Both the position numbers and the translations under genes were made by a program. A stretch of 64,000 nt of DNA from Microvirga tunisiensis (GTDB lineage Bacteria > Pseudomonadota > Alphaproteobacteria > Rhizobiales > Beijerinckiaceae), in assembly GCF_009296175.1 (NCBI RefSeq), contig NZ_VOSK01000006.1, forward strand, positions 1 through 64,000. The letters are read 5' to 3'. Positions within the stretch are counted from its first letter, which is position 1; every line of letters starts with the position of its first letter. The notes beneath the pieces are model-generated. The model did no database searches, was not told the origin of the DNA, and saw only the letters and a list, made by a program, of their open reading frames with translations. Positions 17,055 through 25,456 of this stretch are shown piece after piece.

Positions 17055-17861
17055 TCAGGCGGTTGCTGCGAAATCGTGCCGCTGGCTGGCGTGCCAGGGC
17101 ACCGTGAAACGCTCGAGCAGGTCGATGAGCCAGAAGAGAATGACGCTGATCATCGCCAGGATCACGAGAGCCGCGAACATGGTCGGCAGTTCGAAATTGC
17201 CGATGGATCGCTGCAGCACGAATCCGATACCGGAATTGGCTCCGACGAATTCTCCGACGACGGCACCGACGACAGCCAGCGTCACCGAGACTTTCAGGCC
17301 TGCGAAGATGGCCGGCAGCGCATGCGGCAGGCTGACCATGTAGAATGATTGCAGGCGGGATGCCTTCATCGAGCGCACCAAGTCGTGCATCTCGGGATCG
17401 AGGGACTTGAAGCCCTGAACGCCGGCGACGACGACGGGGAAGAAGCCGAGCAGGAAGGCCGAGATCACCTTGGGTGCCATGCCGAAGCCGAACCAGACCA
17501 CGAAGAGCGGCGCCACCGCGACCTTGGGGATCGACTGCGAGAAGACGAGCAGCGGATAGACGTAGGACTCGACCGTCCGCGATCCGGCGATCAGCATCGC
17601 AATCGGGATGCCAAACAGGGCGGAAAGGATAAACCCGCCGAGCGTCGCCGTGGTGGTGGGAACAGCCTCCCTGAGCAGCATGCCGCCTTCATTCCAGAAG
17701 GCCACTGCCACGTCCTTCGGAGGAGGCACCAGATAAGGCGGGATCGCAAAGATCCGCACTGCGAGATCCCAGAGCACGACGGTCAGGATGAGAAGCCCGA
17801 ACGGCTTGATCCAAGCGGAATTCAGCAGGTTTTGACTGGTGCGCGCGAGCTTCGACGTCAT
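17055..17861 (-). CDS. ABC transporter permease, SsuC/TauC type
   Basis: 268 aa, about six membrane spans, BPD_transp_1 family. The ATPase-contact loop is seen in HDLVRSMKASRLQSFYMVSLPHALP, of which the family-typical part is SRLQSFYMVSLPHALP. It is the first gene of the minus-strand operon that runs to 9196. A partly symmetrical TetR-type operator lies 68-83 bases upstream. Confidence 0.87.
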   Translation of the reverse strand: MTSKLARTSQNLLNSAWIKPFGLLILTVVLWDLAVRIFAIPPYLVPPPKDVAVAFWNEGGMLLREAVPTTTATLGGFILSALFGIPIAMLIAGSRTVESYVYPLLVFSQSIPKVAVAPLFVVWFGFGMAPKVISAFLLGFFPVVVAGVQGFKSLDPEMHDLVRSMKASRLQSFYMVSLPHALPAIFAGLKVSVTLAVVGAVVGEFVGANSGIGFVLQRSIGNFELPTMFAALVILAMISVILFWLIDLLERFTVPWHASQRHDFAATA

Positions 17862-17928
17862 GAAGCGTCTTCCTCAAGAGCGTTTCCAAATAAGGGTTTC
17901 ATGGCGGCTTCGGCCGCTCTATGTAACT

Positions 17929-17944
17929 ATCTGGTTAATTAGAT
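17929..17944. promoter_or_regulatory. Candidate TetR operator upstream of the SsuC-like permease gene
   Basis: ATCTGGTTAATTAGAT is an imperfect 16-bp palindrome (ATCT-rrTTAAyy-AGAT; 12 of 16 positions symmetrical). It lies in the 121-base gap between the tetR stop and the permease start. TetR-family regulators usually bind such sites next to their own genes. Binding is inferred. Confidence 0.45.
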
Positions 17945-17982
17945 GCCCGGTTGTCCGACATGTCAAGCGCTGTTTGGAAAAT

Positions 17983-18624
17983 TCAGGCGCGCACGCCCGC
18001 CAGGACGAAATCGACCACGTGGTCGATGCGCTCCTTCATGGCCGGCTCGGATAGGAGCTCGCGTCCGAAGGCCACGGACAGAGTGTAGACGTTCGACAGA
18101 TAGAAGTAGCAGAGCCCGGCAATCGACACGTAAAGCTGGACCGGATCGATGCCCGGACGAATGGCCTTGGATTTCTCGCCGCGCTTCAAGATGACCCCGA
18201 TCGTCTCGATGACCGGGGAGTTCATGGTGTGCACCTGCGTGGACTTCTTCAGATGCTTGGCGCGGTGCTGGTTCTCGGCATTCAGGAGCATCATGAACTC
18301 GGGATATTGGACGAAATAATTCCACGTGAAACGCACGAGTTCCTCGAGCGCCTGCAGGGGAGAAAGCTCCTCCAGGTGCAGTTCCCGCTCCGCGGCACGA
18401 ATATGGTCGTAGGCCGCTTCGAGCGTTGCGAGAAACAGGGCTTCCTTGCTCCCGTAATAATAGTAGAGCATGCGCTTGTTGGTGCGGGCAGCCTCCGCGA
18501 TCTGGTCTACGCGCGCCCCGCCATAGCCGTGACCGGCGAATTCAGCCGTCGCCGCATCGAGGATCCGCCTTTTCGTCGCTTCGGCGTCTCGAACGGCTTG
18601 CTTGCTGACTGCGGGGGCGTTCAT
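17983..18624 (-). CDS. TetR-family transcriptional regulator
   Basis: 213 aa. N-terminal helix-turn-helix ATKRRILDAATAEFAGHGYGGARVDQIAEAA then NKRMLYYYYGSKEALF, of which YYYYGSKEALF is the classic end of the TetR HTH. The C-terminal ligand domain is helical and unassigned. It lies upstream and on the same strand as the transporter/catabolic operon starting at 17861, with a palindrome between. It probably represses that operon in response to the imported compound or a metabolite. Confidence 0.87.
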   Translation of the reverse strand: MNAPAVSKQAVRDAEATKRRILDAATAEFAGHGYGGARVDQIAEAARTNKRMLYYYYGSKEALFLATLEAAYDHIRAAERELHLEELSPLQALEELVRFTWNYFVQYPEFMMLLNAENQHRAKHLKKSTQVHTMNSPVIETIGVILKRGEKSKAIRPGIDPVQLYVSIAGLCYFYLSNVYTLSVAFGRELLSEPAMKERIDHVVDFVLAGVRA

Positions 18625-18772
18625 GAAGATCCAGATCCTTGCAGTCCGGCTGTCGCCGGCCTGGCATGCAGGTTCAATGTTGTTACCTCAATCGCAACCA
18701 AAACGAAACGGTTGCCGGACAGCGCACTTCTTCAATCTCAGAGTCCAGCGGACTACTGGGCACTCCTTGAGC

Positions 18773-18880
18773 CCTCATCCTGAGGGCCGCTGATGGCGGT
18801 GTCTCGAAGGACGAGGGCGTCTCCAGTGCTCTCTGGATCCTCCTTCGAGACGCCTGCTCCGCAGGCTCCTCAGGATGAGG
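18773..18880. repeat. 108-bp intergenic repeat with inverted ends (copy 1)
   Basis: The element starts CCTCATCCTGAG and ends with its exact complement CTCAGGATGAGG. Its core CTCCAGTGCTCTCTGGATCC and the following CTCCTTCGAGACGCC recur almost unchanged at 50996-51101. It fills most of the 279-base gap between tetR and the FAD oxidase gene. It resembles the palindromic intergenic elements common in Rhizobiales genomes. Confidence 0.8.
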
Positions 18881-18903
18881 TGAGATTTTGATGAGCCAGC
18901 GCC

Positions 18904-20370
18904 TCAGGCCTTGCGCGCCACCGGCAAGGCCGGCGGCAAATCACCTTCAAGAGCAACGACCTTTCCAGGATTGAGAATGTTCCGGGGGTCGAGAGCCCTC
19001 TTCAGCGTCTTCATGAGATCCAGGGCGACCGGATCCTTGTAGCGCGCCAGCTCGTCGCGTTTGATGAGGCCGACCCCGTGCTCGGCGGAAATCGAGCCAT
19101 TCATGGCGTGAACGATGTCATGGACGATCCGGTTGAAGCGCTCCCATTGGGCTAAAAAGAGCGATTTTTCCATCTCGATGGGCTGGGTCAGGTTGAAATG
19201 AATGTTGCCGTCCCCGAAATGGCCGAAGGCGCACACGCGCACGCCGGGCAACGCCTCCTCGCAGGCCCTGCTCGCCGTCAGGATGAAATCCGCGACATCC
19301 GAGACCGGCACCGAAACGTCGTGCTTGATCGATCCACCCTCAAGCCCCTGGACGTCGGAGAGGCTTTCCCTCAGGTGCCAGAGCGCCGCATTCTGAGCCT
19401 CGCTTGCGGCAATCGTCGCATCCTCGATCGCGCCGTTCTCGAAGGCGGCTCCCAAGGCCTTCTCCAACTGCTCGCGCAGGTCGAGTTCGGGGTCCGGCGA
19501 CGAGAATTCGATCAGAGCGTAGGCGGCGTGATCACCGCTCAGCGGTCGAACGGCGCCGGGTGCGTGCTTGAGCACGATTTCCAGGGCGAAGCGCGGCATG
19601 AACTCGAAGGCGGTGAGCTCGTCGCCCATGGTCTGGCGCAGCGTTTCGAAAAGTTCGAGCGCCGCATGCGGAGAGGCGCAACCGACGAAGGCCACCACCT
19701 GTGTCTTGGGCTGCGGGAAAAGCTTCAGCACCGCCGCCGTGACGATGCCGAGCGTTCCTTCCGAACCGATGAAGAGGTTCTTCAGGTCGTAGCCGGTGTT
19801 ATCCTTGCGCAGGCTTTTGAGGCCGTTCCAGATCCGGCCGTCCGCGAGGACGACCTCGAGGCCGAGAACGAGATCGCGGGTATTGCCGTAGCGCAGCACG
19901 TTCACGCCACCGGCATTGGTCGAGATATTGCCGCCGATCCGGCAGGAGCCTTCGGAGGCGAGCGACAGTGGAAAAATGCAATCCACCTCCTTCGCCGAGT
20001 CCTGAACCGTCTTCAGGACGCAACCGGCCTCGGCCGTGATGGTGGCGTTGAAGGCGTTGACCTCGCGGATGCGGTCGAGCCTGGCGAGCGACAGGACGAT
20101 GCCTCTGTGAGGCACACCACCCCCGACGAGACCCGTATTGCCGCCCTGCGGCACCACGGCGACGTTCGCTGCGGCACATTCCCGAACGACGAAGGCCACC
20201 TCGTCCGTGCTGCCGGGACGGACCACGGCCAGGGCCGTGCCGCGATAGAGCTTCCGCTCCTCGACGAGATAGCCTTCCATTTCGGCGGGATCGACGATGA
20301 CGTGCTTGGCTCCCAGGCGTGCTGAGAGCACGCCCAGGAGATCGGAGTGGGATTCGGGCATAGGGATCAC
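18904..20370 (-). CDS. FAD-binding oxidase, GlcD/D-2-hydroxyacid dehydrogenase type
   Basis: 488 aa. The PCMH FAD-binding domain shows VVPQGGNTGLVGGG and GGNISTNAGG, and the C-terminal domain shows FGHFGDGNIHFN and ISAEHGVGLIKR. These are standard for glycolate oxidase GlcD, D-lactate and D-2-hydroxyglutarate dehydrogenases. GTG 20370 has AAGG close upstream; ATG 20361 is the alternative. It follows the DapA-family gene on the same strand. In a pathway that makes glycolaldehyde or lactate-type products it could oxidise the resulting 2-hydroxyacid (inferred). Confidence 0.87.
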   Translation of the reverse strand: MIPMPESHSDLLGVLSARLGAKHVIVDPAEMEGYLVEERKLYRGTALAVVRPGSTDEVAFVVRECAAANVAVVPQGGNTGLVGGGVPHRGIVLSLARLDRIREVNAFNATITAEAGCVLKTVQDSAKEVDCIFPLSLASEGSCRIGGNISTNAGGVNVLRYGNTRDLVLGLEVVLADGRIWNGLKSLRKDNTGYDLKNLFIGSEGTLGIVTAAVLKLFPQPKTQVVAFVGCASPHAALELFETLRQTMGDELTAFEFMPRFALEIVLKHAPGAVRPLSGDHAAYALIEFSSPDPELDLREQLEKALGAAFENGAIEDATIAASEAQNAALWHLRESLSDVQGLEGGSIKHDVSVPVSDVADFILTASRACEEALPGVRVCAFGHFGDGNIHFNLTQPIEMEKSLFLAQWERFNRIVHDIVHAMNGSISAEHGVGLIKRDELARYKDPVALDLMKTLKRALDPRNILNPGKVVALEGDLPPALPVARKA

Positions 20371-20424
20371 AGACGCCTTACATGCTGCCGGCGCAAAGCC
20401 GGCTGACCGACGATGCCGGCCAGA

Positions 20425-21363
20425 TTACGCAGCAGCGGCCTGCTGTCGAGCGGTCATTTCGGCGGCGAGGAGCGCCCTGGCGGCTTCCTTGATCTCCCCG
20501 TGGATCGCCGGATCGGCCTCGGTGAGGAGCGGCAGGATCGGCCCCATATCGGCCACGCCCGACAGGGACACCGCCGTGTGCAGCACCCGGATCGCGTTGT
20601 GGCGCTCGCGGAGGGCTTCGAGCGGCAGGAAGACTTCGAGCAGGCGCTTGGCCTCTGCCTCGTCGCCGCGCTTCAGCGCATGAAGGAAGGACATGGACAG
20701 ATGGGGCGCGATGCAGACGCAGCCTGCGGTGAAGCCGGCGAGCTTGAAGTGCACGAGATGCGGCAGCGCCGGAGGCTCGCCGAAGCCGCTGACGATCCGG
20801 TCGGCCCCGACCGCATCGATCAGCTCCTGCAGATAGGCATCCTGCGTCAGGTCGGCCCGCGGAACGGCGTACTTGATGCCGAAGACGGCGCCCTGTTCCA
20901 CAAGCCGTCCCATCGCCTTGGCGGGCACGTACTGGTCGGTCTTGATATAGACGATCAGCGGTACGCCGGAGCGGTCGACGAAATCCTCCAGCCCGCGGAC
21001 CACGCCGTCGGGCGTCTGCGGCGCGATCATCGGCAGCGCCATGGCGACGGGATAGCGGCGGGACTTCAAGATCGCCGCCTCGTCGACGAGCTTGCCCCAA
21101 TCGGGTCCGACCGACGGGATCAGCCAGGTGTCGTCGGCGACCGATCCCTCGAGGCTGTCGAGCCATTCGGCAAACTTCGACACCGGCCAGTTGTGAACAT
21201 TGGCGTTGCCGCCATAGAGCAGCGTCGAGACGCCGCCGGCCTCGAGATGGCGGATCAGCTTCGCATTGGCGTCCCGGTTGACCTCGAAATCGGGCGTCAG
21301 GGCAAACGGCGGAACCGCCAGAACGGAGCGGGCGAGTTCAGAGGTTTCGATCTTTGTCAGCAT
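20425..21363 (-). CDS. Dihydrodipicolinate synthase/N-acetylneuraminate lyase-family protein
   Basis: 312 aa TIM barrel. Schiff-base Lys is K164 in FGIKYAVPRA, with a Tyr in LIVYIKTDQY and the early LLYGGNANVHNWP pocket. Families of this type include 2-keto-3-deoxy-aldonate aldolases and dehydratases (KdgD, AraD). The IlvD/Edd dehydratase at 23674 would make a 2-keto-3-deoxy acid, so this is probably the next enzyme. A TTGTATG site lies just upstream at 21380-21386. Confidence 0.82.
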   Translation of the reverse strand: MLTKIETSELARSVLAVPPFALTPDFEVNRDANAKLIRHLEAGGVSTLLYGGNANVHNWPVSKFAEWLDSLEGSVADDTWLIPSVGPDWGKLVDEAAILKSRRYPVAMALPMIAPQTPDGVVRGLEDFVDRSGVPLIVYIKTDQYVPAKAMGRLVEQGAVFGIKYAVPRADLTQDAYLQELIDAVGADRIVSGFGEPPALPHLVHFKLAGFTAGCVCIAPHLSMSFLHALKRGDEAEAKRLLEVFLPLEALRERHNAIRVLHTAVSLSGVADMGPILPLLTEADPAIHGEIKEAARALLAAEMTARQQAAAA

Positions 21364-21379
21364 GGATGGTGTCTCGCTG

Positions 21380-21386
21380 TTGTATG
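21380..21386. promoter_or_regulatory. TTGTATG site upstream of the DapA-family gene
   Basis: This heptamer sits 17 bases before the DapA-family start, between it and the TctC gene. It matches the half-site of the perfect palindrome at 22468-22485. A single half-site alone is weak evidence. Confidence 0.3.
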
Positions 21387-21443
21387 GGCGGTTCCGGAAT
21401 GGCCGAGCTTCGCCCGGCCCCGTTCTTCAAAAAAATCGGGCTC

Positions 21444-22411
21444 TCACTGGCCGATCTGGATGCCGACGGTCTTGACGACCTCGGACCATTTCTGCCGCTC
21501 GCTCTGAATGTACTCGGCGAACTGCTTCGGAGTCATCGGCGAGGGCGTCGAAGCCATTTCCGCAGCCTTCTTCTGCACTTCGGGCTTTTCGAGGATGGTC
21601 TTCACATCGGCCGCGATGGTGTCGACGATGGCTTGCGGCGTACCGGCCGGCGCCCACAGGCCGTTCCATGAGGTCGCGTCGAACCCGGGCAGCGTCTCGG
21701 CGACGGCCGGGATCTCCGGCGCTTGCGGGCTGCGCTCGGTGCTGGTCACCGCGAGCGCCCGCACGGTTCCGCCCTGCGCCTGAGGCCAGGCGATGGTCAT
21801 GTTGTCGAAGGCGAGATCATATGCCCGCCGATGAGCCCGTTGACGATGTCCTGGGAACTGCGGAACGGAACATGGGTCATCTTCGCGCCGGTCTTGAGCT
21901 GGAACAGCTCGGCCGCCAGATGCTGCGATGTTCCAGCACCGGACGAGCCGTAGTTCAGCTTGCCGGGATTCTGTTTCGCATATTCGACGAATTCGGCGAA
22001 GGTTTTCACCGGGATCTTGGGATTCACCACCAGGAGGTTCGGAAGCTTGGCCAGACCCGTGATCGGGATGAAGTCTTTCTCGGCATCATGGGGGAGGTTC
22101 TTGTAGAGAAATGGATTGATGGCGTGCGTGCTCACCGTGCCGACGAGGAGCGTATGCCCGTCGGGCGTGGCCTTGGCGACGGCGGTCGTCCCGATATTGC
22201 CGCCTGCTCCCGGACGGTTCTCGATGACGAAGGGCTTGCCATATTTGGCCTGAAGCTGCTCGGCGACGATGCGGGCAAACAGGTCGGTCGTGCCACCGGC
22301 GCCGAAGGGCACGACAATCGTGACCTGCTTCTGCGGCCAGGCCGGGCTTTGCGCCTGGACCGCTCCAAGTCCGAGGAGCGAGAGGCCGATCGCCGCGAGC
22401 AACTTCTTCAT
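21444..22411 (-). pseudogene. Tripartite tricarboxylate transporter receptor (TctC/Bug), frameshifted
   Basis: The signal peptide MKKLLAAIGLSLLGLGAVQAQ leads into the Bug fold (IVVPFGAGGTTDLFARIVAE, ENRPGAGGNIGT). The frame ends prematurely after NGLIGGH near 21822. The rest of the protein (DLAFDNMTIAWPQAQ... to GIQIGQ) continues one frame over. Adding one base around 21817-21823 restores a 322-residue protein of normal family length. This is either an inactivating 1-base deletion or a sequencing error. No TctA/TctB membrane genes are present, so it would be an orphan receptor. Confidence 0.85.
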
Positions 22412-22762
22412 GTGTTCTCTCCCTGATTCCGTTTTGTTGAGCTTCGGCGCTGGAATTGCGGCATATCTTGTATGGCAACATACAAATTTTGACAAGCCGG
22501 CACGAGTGGGATCATACTCGTCTTTCCTAGAGCATCTTTCCACCAGGGGATGTGTCTGTAATCGCAATTTCTTTTGACTTGGGAGATGCCAGCAAGTAGT
22601 GAGACATACGACAAGTTGGCCTACCCGATCGGGCAAATCACCTGTGAGGCCGGCCGCTGCTCCGGGACCCGGTGCAAGCTTGACGGATCGCTTCCGAGCG
22701 ATTGGCAGCGGCATCAGACACCTTCATTTTTCAGCGCCTTGCAAGAGACCCTCAACGGCTCC
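22412..22762. promoter_or_regulatory. Divergent promoter region between TctC and GntR genes
   Basis: 351 bases with no gene. It contains the TTGTATG palindrome at 22468-22485 and, on the minus strand, TTGTCA-N17-TACAAG (22495 to 22467) as a plausible -35/-10 pair overlapping it. On the plus strand TTGACT-N17-TAGTGA (from 22575) may drive the GntR gene, with CATACGACAAG (22604-22614) nearby as a degenerate related site. Confidence 0.5.
22468..22485. promoter_or_regulatory. Perfect TTGTATG-GCAA-CATACAA operator palindrome
   Basis: TTGTATGGCAACATACAA has 7-bp perfect arms and a 4-base centre. It sits over the candidate -10 and spacer of the minus-strand TctC/DapA/FAD-oxidase unit, a position expected for a repressor. 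The divergent GntR/FCD gene is the obvious candidate regulator. Confidence 0.6.
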
Positions 22763-23551
22763 ATGAACGAACGCTCTTTCCTCTCCGGCTTGTCTCTCAA
22801 CACCGTCGCCCGCAAGCGCAATCTCGTGAGCGATCTGGCGGAAGCAATCTCGCGTGAGATCGCTGAAGGACGGTTGCAGGCGGGAGATCGCCTGCCCACC
22901 GAGGCGGAACTCGCCTCGGCCGCCGGCGTCAGCCGGACCGTGGTGCGCGAGGCCGTGGCGGCGCTCAAGGCCGCCAAGCTGGTTCAGACCCGCCAGGGCG
23001 CCGGCGCCTTCGTGCTGCCGCCCCCGCCCAAATCGGATTTCTTCGCCTCGCTCAGCAACGGCGAGGTCGACGATATCCTGGCCATGCTGGAATTGCGCCT
23101 GGCCGTGGAGGTGGAGGCCGCTTCGCTCGCGGCCGTGCGCCGGACCGAGGAAGAGATGGCGGCGCTCGACCGGGCGCTGGAGAACATCACCAAGGGCGAG
23201 GATTACGGCATCGCGGCGGATCTCGAATTCCACCGTATCCTGGCGGGTGCGACCAAGAACCCCTATTTCGCACGCTTTCTCGACTTCCTCGGGGAGTTCG
23301 CCGTCCCTCGCCGCCCCGGCGCCTCGAACCCGGTGGGAGAGGATCAGCGTCAGCGCGACTATCTCGGCGTCATCGAGCGCGAGCACCGGGCGATCCGGGA
23401 TGCGATCGCCATGGGCGACTCGAACCTCGCCGCCGCCATGATGCGCGCGCATCTCGCCAACAGCCGCAACCGCTATTCGGCCCGAATTCTGCAGGCTGCC
23501 GCCAAGCCGGCTTCTAAGGCCGTCAAAGTCCGGTCCGCCGCGAAAGCCTGA
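22763..23551 (+). CDS. GntR-family regulator, FadR/FCD subfamily
   Basis: 262 aa. The N-terminal winged HTH includes RLQAGDRLPTEAELASAAG and SRTVVREAVAALKAAKLV, ending in the wing TRQGAGAFV. The C-terminal FCD ligand domain has the metal-binding pattern DLEFHRILAGATKN and a later EHRAIRDAI His. ATG 22763 gives the usual spacing to the HTH. It is divergent from tctC-dapA-FAD oxidase and upstream of the dehydratase on the same strand. It probably represses both and is relieved by a sugar acid. Confidence 0.88.
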   Translation: MNERSFLSGLSLNTVARKRNLVSDLAEAISREIAEGRLQAGDRLPTEAELASAAGVSRTVVREAVAALKAAKLVQTRQGAGAFVLPPPPKSDFFASLSNGEVDDILAMLELRLAVEVEAASLAAVRRTEEEMAALDRALENITKGEDYGIAADLEFHRILAGATKNPYFARFLDFLGEFAVPRRPGASNPVGEDQRQRDYLGVIEREHRAIRDAIAMGDSNLAAAMMRAHLANSRNRYSARILQAAAKPASKAVKVRSAAKA

Positions 23552-23623
23552 GCCGAAGCAAGCCAGGCAAAAGGAGCGGCTGTACTTGACAGCCAGCCGC
23601 AAAACGGCGACGAATTTCTAAAT

Positions 23624-23638
23624 TTGTATGATATATGG
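23624..23638. promoter_or_regulatory. TTGTATG site and -10-like element upstream of the dehydratase
   Basis: TTGTATGATATATGG lies 36-50 bases before the dehydratase ATG. It contains both the shared TTGTATG heptamer and TATGAT, a good -10 hexamer, so a bound repressor would block the promoter. TTGACA at 23585-23590 is too far away to pair with it. Confidence 0.4.
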
Positions 23639-23673
23639 CTTTTGCACCGCGAAGCGTGGGGAGTGAAGCAATA

Positions 23674-25395
23674 ATGGCCAAGCGATCGCCTGAACAGTTG
23701 AGAAGCCACCGCTGGTTCGGCGTGACGGACCTGCGCTCGTTCGGACATCGGTCCCGCACGCTTCAGATGGGCTATGCCCGTGAAGACTTCATGGGCAAGC
23801 CGGTGATCGCGATCATCAACACCTGGAGCGACATCAATCCGTGCCACGCCCATTTTCGCGTTCGCGTCGAGGACGTGAAGCGCGGCGTGTGGCAGGCCGG
23901 CGGCTTCCCCATCGAATTGCCCGCGATGTCTCTGTCGGAGAACTTCGTGAAGCCGACCACGATGCTCTACCGCAACCTCCTTGCGCTGGAAGTGGAGGAG
24001 CTTCTGCGCTCCCATCCGGTGGATGGCGCCGTGCTCATGGGCGGCTGCGATAAGACGACGCCCGCCACCGTCATGGGCGCGATCAGCATGAATTTGCCGA
24101 TGATCTTCATGCCGGCAGGACCCATGAACCGCGGGCACCATGCCGGCACGATCCTGGGCTCGGGATCGGATATCTGGAAGTACTGGGCCGAGAAGGAAGC
24201 GGGCACCATCACGAACCAGCAATGGAACGACATGGAAGCCGGCATCGCGCGCTCGCCCGGCACCTGCATGACCATGGGGACCGCCTCCACCATGACGGCG
24301 ATCGTCGAGACGCTCGGCCTGAGCCTTCCGGGCGCGTCCTCCATCCCGGCCGTCGATGCCGCTCATCCGCGCATGGCGAGCCTCACCGGCCGGCGGATCG
24401 TCGAGATGGTCTGGGACGATCTCAAACCCAGCGACATTCTCACACGGCGCTCGTTCGAGAACGCGCTGATGGTTCACAACGCGCTCGCCGGCTCGACGAA
24501 CGCGATGATCCATCTCGTGGCGATGGCGGGCCGCGCGGGCGTCGAGGTCTCGCTGCAGGATTTCGACGACTTCGCCCAGAAGGTGCCGGTGATCGCCAAT
24601 CTTCGTCCATCCGGCCAATGGCTGATGGAAGATTTCCATATTGCCGGCGGCATTCGCGGCCTTCTCTCTCGCCTCGAGCCGCTGCTCCATCTCGACGAGC
24701 GCACCGTGACCGGAACCCTGCGCGACGCGCTCGAAGGCGCCGCCGTCTATAACGACGACGTCATCCGTCCGCTCGACAAGCCGATCGCGGCCTCCGGCGG
24801 GACGGCCATCCTGCGCGGCAACCTGGCGCCGAAGGGATGCGTGATCAAGCCGCCCGCGGCGGAGCCGCGGCTGCTGCAGCACACGGGCCCCGCCATCGTC
24901 TTCGACACCTATGACGAGATGACGAAGGCCGTGAACGATCTCGATCTCGACGTCACGCCCGACCACATCATGGTGCTGCGCAACGCCGGCCCCATCGGCG
25001 GGCCAGGCATGCCGGAATGGGGCATGCTGCCGATTCCGAAAAAGCTCCTGCGGCAGGGTGTGCGCGACATGCTTCGCATCTCCGACGCGCGCATGAGCGG
25101 CACCAGCTATGGCGCCTGCATCCTGCACGTCTCTCCGGAAGCTCACATCGGCGGGCCACTGGCGGCCGTGCGCACGGGCGATCTCATCACCGTCGACGTA
25201 CCGAACCGCTCGATCCATCTCCACGTCAGCGATGAGCAGATCCAGGACCGCCTGCGCACCTGGTCGCCACCGCCGCGCGATTACCCGCGCGGCTACAACA
25301 AGCTCTTCGCTCAGCACATCCGCCAGGCGGACGAAGGCTGCGACTTCGACTTCCTGGAAGGGTCCGGCGGCGTGCCGGAGCCCGAAATCCACTGA
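23674..25395 (+). CDS. IlvD/Edd-family sugar-acid dehydratase (L-arabinonate dehydratase-like)
   Basis: 573 aa. Members use an iron-sulfur cluster and Mg2+ to turn aldonates into 2-keto-3-deoxy acids. Cluster Cys are suggested by [18 protein letters not shown] and [24 protein letters not shown] and [10 protein letters not shown] are also family signatures. ATG 23674 is used; an upstream in-frame start at 23635 overlaps the TTGTATG/-10 element. With the DapA-family enzyme and FAD oxidase it makes a plausible non-phosphorylative pentonate or hexonate route. The exact aldonate is unknown. Confidence 0.87.
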   Translation: MAKRSPEQLRSHRWFGVTDLRSFGHRSRTLQMGYAREDFMGKPVIAIINTWSDINPCHAHFRVRVEDVKRGVWQAGGFPIELPAMSLSENFVKPTTMLYRNLLALEVEELLRSHPVDGAVLMGGCDKTTPATVMGAISMNLPMIFMPAGPMNRGHHAGTILGSGSDIWKYWAEKEAGTITNQQWNDMEAGIARSPGTCMTMGTASTMTAIVETLGLSLPGASSIPAVDAAHPRMASLTGRRIVEMVWDDLKPSDILTRRSFENALMVHNALAGSTNAMIHLVAMAGRAGVEVSLQDFDDFAQKVPVIANLRPSGQWLMEDFHIAGGIRGLLSRLEPLLHLDERTVTGTLRDALEGAAVYNDDVIRPLDKPIAASGGTAILRGNLAPKGCVIKPPAAEPRLLQHTGPAIVFDTYDEMTKAVNDLDLDVTPDHIMVLRNAGPIGGPGMPEWGMLPIPKKLLRQGVRDMLRISDARMSGTSYGACILHVSPEAHIGGPLAAVRTGDLITVDVPNRSIHLHVSDEQIQDRLRTWSPPPRDYPRGYNKLFAQHIRQADEGCDFDFLEGSGGVPEPEIH

Positions 25396-25405
25396 TCCTC
25401 CCCAC

Positions 25406-25441
25406 TGCCGACAGCACTGCCATGCCGCAGTGCTGTCGGCA
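25406..25441 (+). terminator. Strong hairpin after the dehydratase gene
   Basis: A perfect 15-bp stem (25406-25420 with 25427-25441) with loop CATGCC lies 11 bases after the stop codon. The following TTCTCGTATTT is only weakly T-rich, so it may attenuate rather than end transcription into the epimerase gene. Confidence 0.6.
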
Positions 25442-25456
25442 TTCTCGTATTTGCTC

